Assembly: GCA_946618745.1 (NCBI GenBank)
Contig: CAMOLN010000058.1
Location: 1-6,469 of the forward strand
Origin: an uncultured Alphaproteobacteria bacterium
GTDB lineage: Bacteria; Pseudomonadota; Alphaproteobacteria; RF32; CAG-239
Reading direction: 5' to 3'
DNA: 6,469 nucleotides
Shown: positions 5,402 to 6,469 of the stretch, in pieces
Layout: the number at the start of each line of letters is the position of its first letter
How positions within the stretch are numbered: the first letter of the stretch is position 1
The notes under the pieces: model-generated
Databases searched by the model: none
Told to the model about the DNA's origin: nothing
What the model saw: the letters and a program-made list of their open reading frames with translations, nothing else
Translations under genes and position numbers: made by a program

Positions 5402-6322
5402 ATGTTTTTTGAGAATTGGTTTACCCCTAAACCTTTCAATAGCGGTTATTTGCCGGAAGCAAACGGACACTTGGTTTATTATGCCGAATATGGCAACTCT
5501 CAAGGCATTCCGGTTTTATGTTTTCATGGCGGACCGGGAGGAGAAAGTAAAGCAAAATATGCTAAAATAGCCGATTTGAAAAAATATCGTGTTGTAATGT
5601 TTGACCAACGCGGTTGCGGAAAATCAACTCCTTTAGGAAAAGTTGATAATAATACCACCGGCGATTTACTTGATGATGTCTCACGTTTGTTAGACTATCT
5701 CAGAATCAATCAAAAAGTTATTGTTCGTGGTGCTTCTTGGGGCTCAACTTTGGCTCTGCTCTGGGCTGAACGTCATCCCGAACGTGTTGAAAAATTATTG
5801 TTGTCGCAAATATTTTTAGCCAATGATGAATCCTCACGTTGGGAATTGGAAGATAGTGCCTATTTCTTTCCGGAGTTTGTGGAATATATGAATCATGCTT
5901 CCCAAGATAATATTGTTGCTTATTATAACCAGTTGATTCAGTCTGATGATGTTGCTAAACAATTAGATGCCATCAATCACGGCTGTTGGTATGAGCGCAT
6001 TTGTGGCAGTATGTCACCGCAATTTGCTTCTTTTAAGGAAGTGACCGAAAAACAGCTTGCTTCTAATCGTGTATATATGCACTATGAAGCTCACAAATTT
6101 TTCTTAAAATCCGATACAATTCTTGATAATATTAACAAAATCAAGGATATACCGACGATAATTATTCATAATCGTCTCGATATGGTTTGTCCTTTCAAAG
6201 GAGCTTATGATTTACATAAAGCCATGCCAGATTCGCAATTGATAATTGTACCGGAGTTCGGTCACTCAGGAAAATTATTACACAAAGTCATTAAAAAGAC
6301 CTTTTCCGCTATATTAAGGTAG
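5402..6322 (+). CDS. pip: Proline iminopeptidase-like alpha/beta hydrolase (peptidase family S33)
   Basis: Prolyl aminopeptidases remove N-terminal proline from peptides in the cytoplasm. The order of motifs fits: HGGPGG oxyanion loop at residues 42-47, DQRGCGKS at 68-75, nucleophile Ser112 in GASWGS (usually GGSWGS), Asp260 in HNRLD (usually HGRYD), and His288 in FGHSG. The helical cap lies between about 140 and 235. It keeps W196 and E198, in the place of the WE motif whose Glu contacts the substrate amine. The second recognition Glu, in the usual ARIExHYF motif, appears to be Tyr225 here (NRVYMHYE), so the substrate range may differ. At 306 aa it is near the family's usual ~315. Start choice is firm: AAGGAGG (5389-5395) is a near-perfect Shine-Dalgarno 6 bases before the ATG and overlaps the queH stop codon. 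No signal peptide is present. Confidence 0.88.
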   Translation: MFFENWFTPKPFNSGYLPEANGHLVYYAEYGNSQGIPVLCFHGGPGGESKAKYAKIADLKKYRVVMFDQRGCGKSTPLGKVDNNTTGDLLDDVSRLLDYLRINQKVIVRGASWGSTLALLWAERHPERVEKLLLSQIFLANDESSRWELEDSAYFFPEFVEYMNHASQDNIVAYYNQLIQSDDVAKQLDAINHGCWYERICGSMSPQFASFKEVTEKQLASNRVYMHYEAHKFFLKSDTILDNINKIKDIPTIIIHNRLDMVCPFKGAYDLHKAMPDSQLIIVPEFGHSGKLLHKVIKKTFSAILR

Positions 6323-6343
6323 CAAATAATGAAAGTGGCGTAA

Positions 6344-6469
6344 ATGTCTGATTTTGAAAATTTAATTTTGCAAGAAAAGTATAAGGTTTTATTAAATTCT
6401 TCTTTAAAAAATCAAATAAAATTTATTGATGCACTGATGGAGGATAAATCAAGACTTAATGAATATTTT
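6344..6469 (+). CDS. N-terminal fragment of an unrecognised protein, runs off the right edge
   Basis: An ATG at 6344, 21 bases after the hydrolase stop, opens a frame that stays open for 42 codons to the window end (MSDFENLILQEKYKV and so on to NEYF). The visible part is charged and probably helical, with no signal peptide or membrane segment. I cannot assign a family. The ribosome-binding site is weak (AGTGG at 6334-6338), so translation may depend on coupling to the upstream genes. The same strand, short gap and lack of a terminator suggest it is a further member of the operon. The frame could also be open by chance. Confidence 0.55.
   Translation, partial: MSDFENLILQEKYKVLLNSSLKNQIKFIDALMEDKSRLNEYF

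Noticed and set aside
5370..5570. Plus-strand open frame overlapping the end of queH and the start of the hydrolase
   Set aside because: It is a different frame from two well-supported genes and shows no motif of its own.
6329..6343. Five-codon frame MKVA-stop after the hydrolase
   Set aside because: It is too short to mean anything. The frame from 6344 is the better candidate.

Overview
The window is AT-rich and densely coded. It comes from a Gram-negative bacterium: three ORFs carry lipoprotein signal peptides with a lipobox Cys, and there is an AsmA-like envelope protein and a periplasmic solute-binding protein. The low GC, TTG starts and the AsmA-like and lipoprotein types would suit a low-GC, possibly host-associated alphaproteobacterium. 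That placement is a guess, since no marker gene is present. I see no rRNA, tRNA, insertion sequence, phage gene or CRISPR array. No gene-free stretch exceeds 150 bases.

Left block, minus strand (1-1829). Reading in the direction of transcription, there is an unrecognised six-helix membrane protein (1829-1179), a 94-residue lipoprotein (1086-802) with a clear intrinsic terminator, and a TerC/Alx-family membrane protein (743 to beyond the left edge). The terminator sits only about 20 bases in front of the terC start codon.

Middle block (1840-3522). A short AsmA-like membrane-anchored protein (1974-2768, plus strand) converges on a class III sirtuin deacylase of the CobB type (3522-2815, minus strand). 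They share one bidirectional terminator hairpin, which overlaps the sirtuin stop codon.

Right block, plus strand (3544-6469). A promoter that overlaps the sirtuin promoter drives what looks like one operon. It holds a Liv-type periplasmic-binding lipoprotein, a 44-residue mini-lipoprotein, queH (epoxyqueuosine reductase), a proline iminopeptidase-like alpha/beta hydrolase, and the start of an unknown protein that runs off the right edge. The gaps are 43, 2, 12 and 21 bases, and no internal terminator is visible.

The most notable observation is the 44-residue ORF. It looks like a binding-protein paralogue reduced by an in-frame internal deletion to its first ~35 and last ~10 residues. It still carries a good ribosome-binding site and places the queH Shine-Dalgarno inside its last codons. 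Two enzymes show substitutions at known substrate-recognition positions: the sirtuin has Y-x-x-L in place of Y-x-x-R, and the aminopeptidase has Tyr at a usual Glu. Otherwise the window holds ordinary housekeeping and envelope genes, and I do not see a new multi-gene system.
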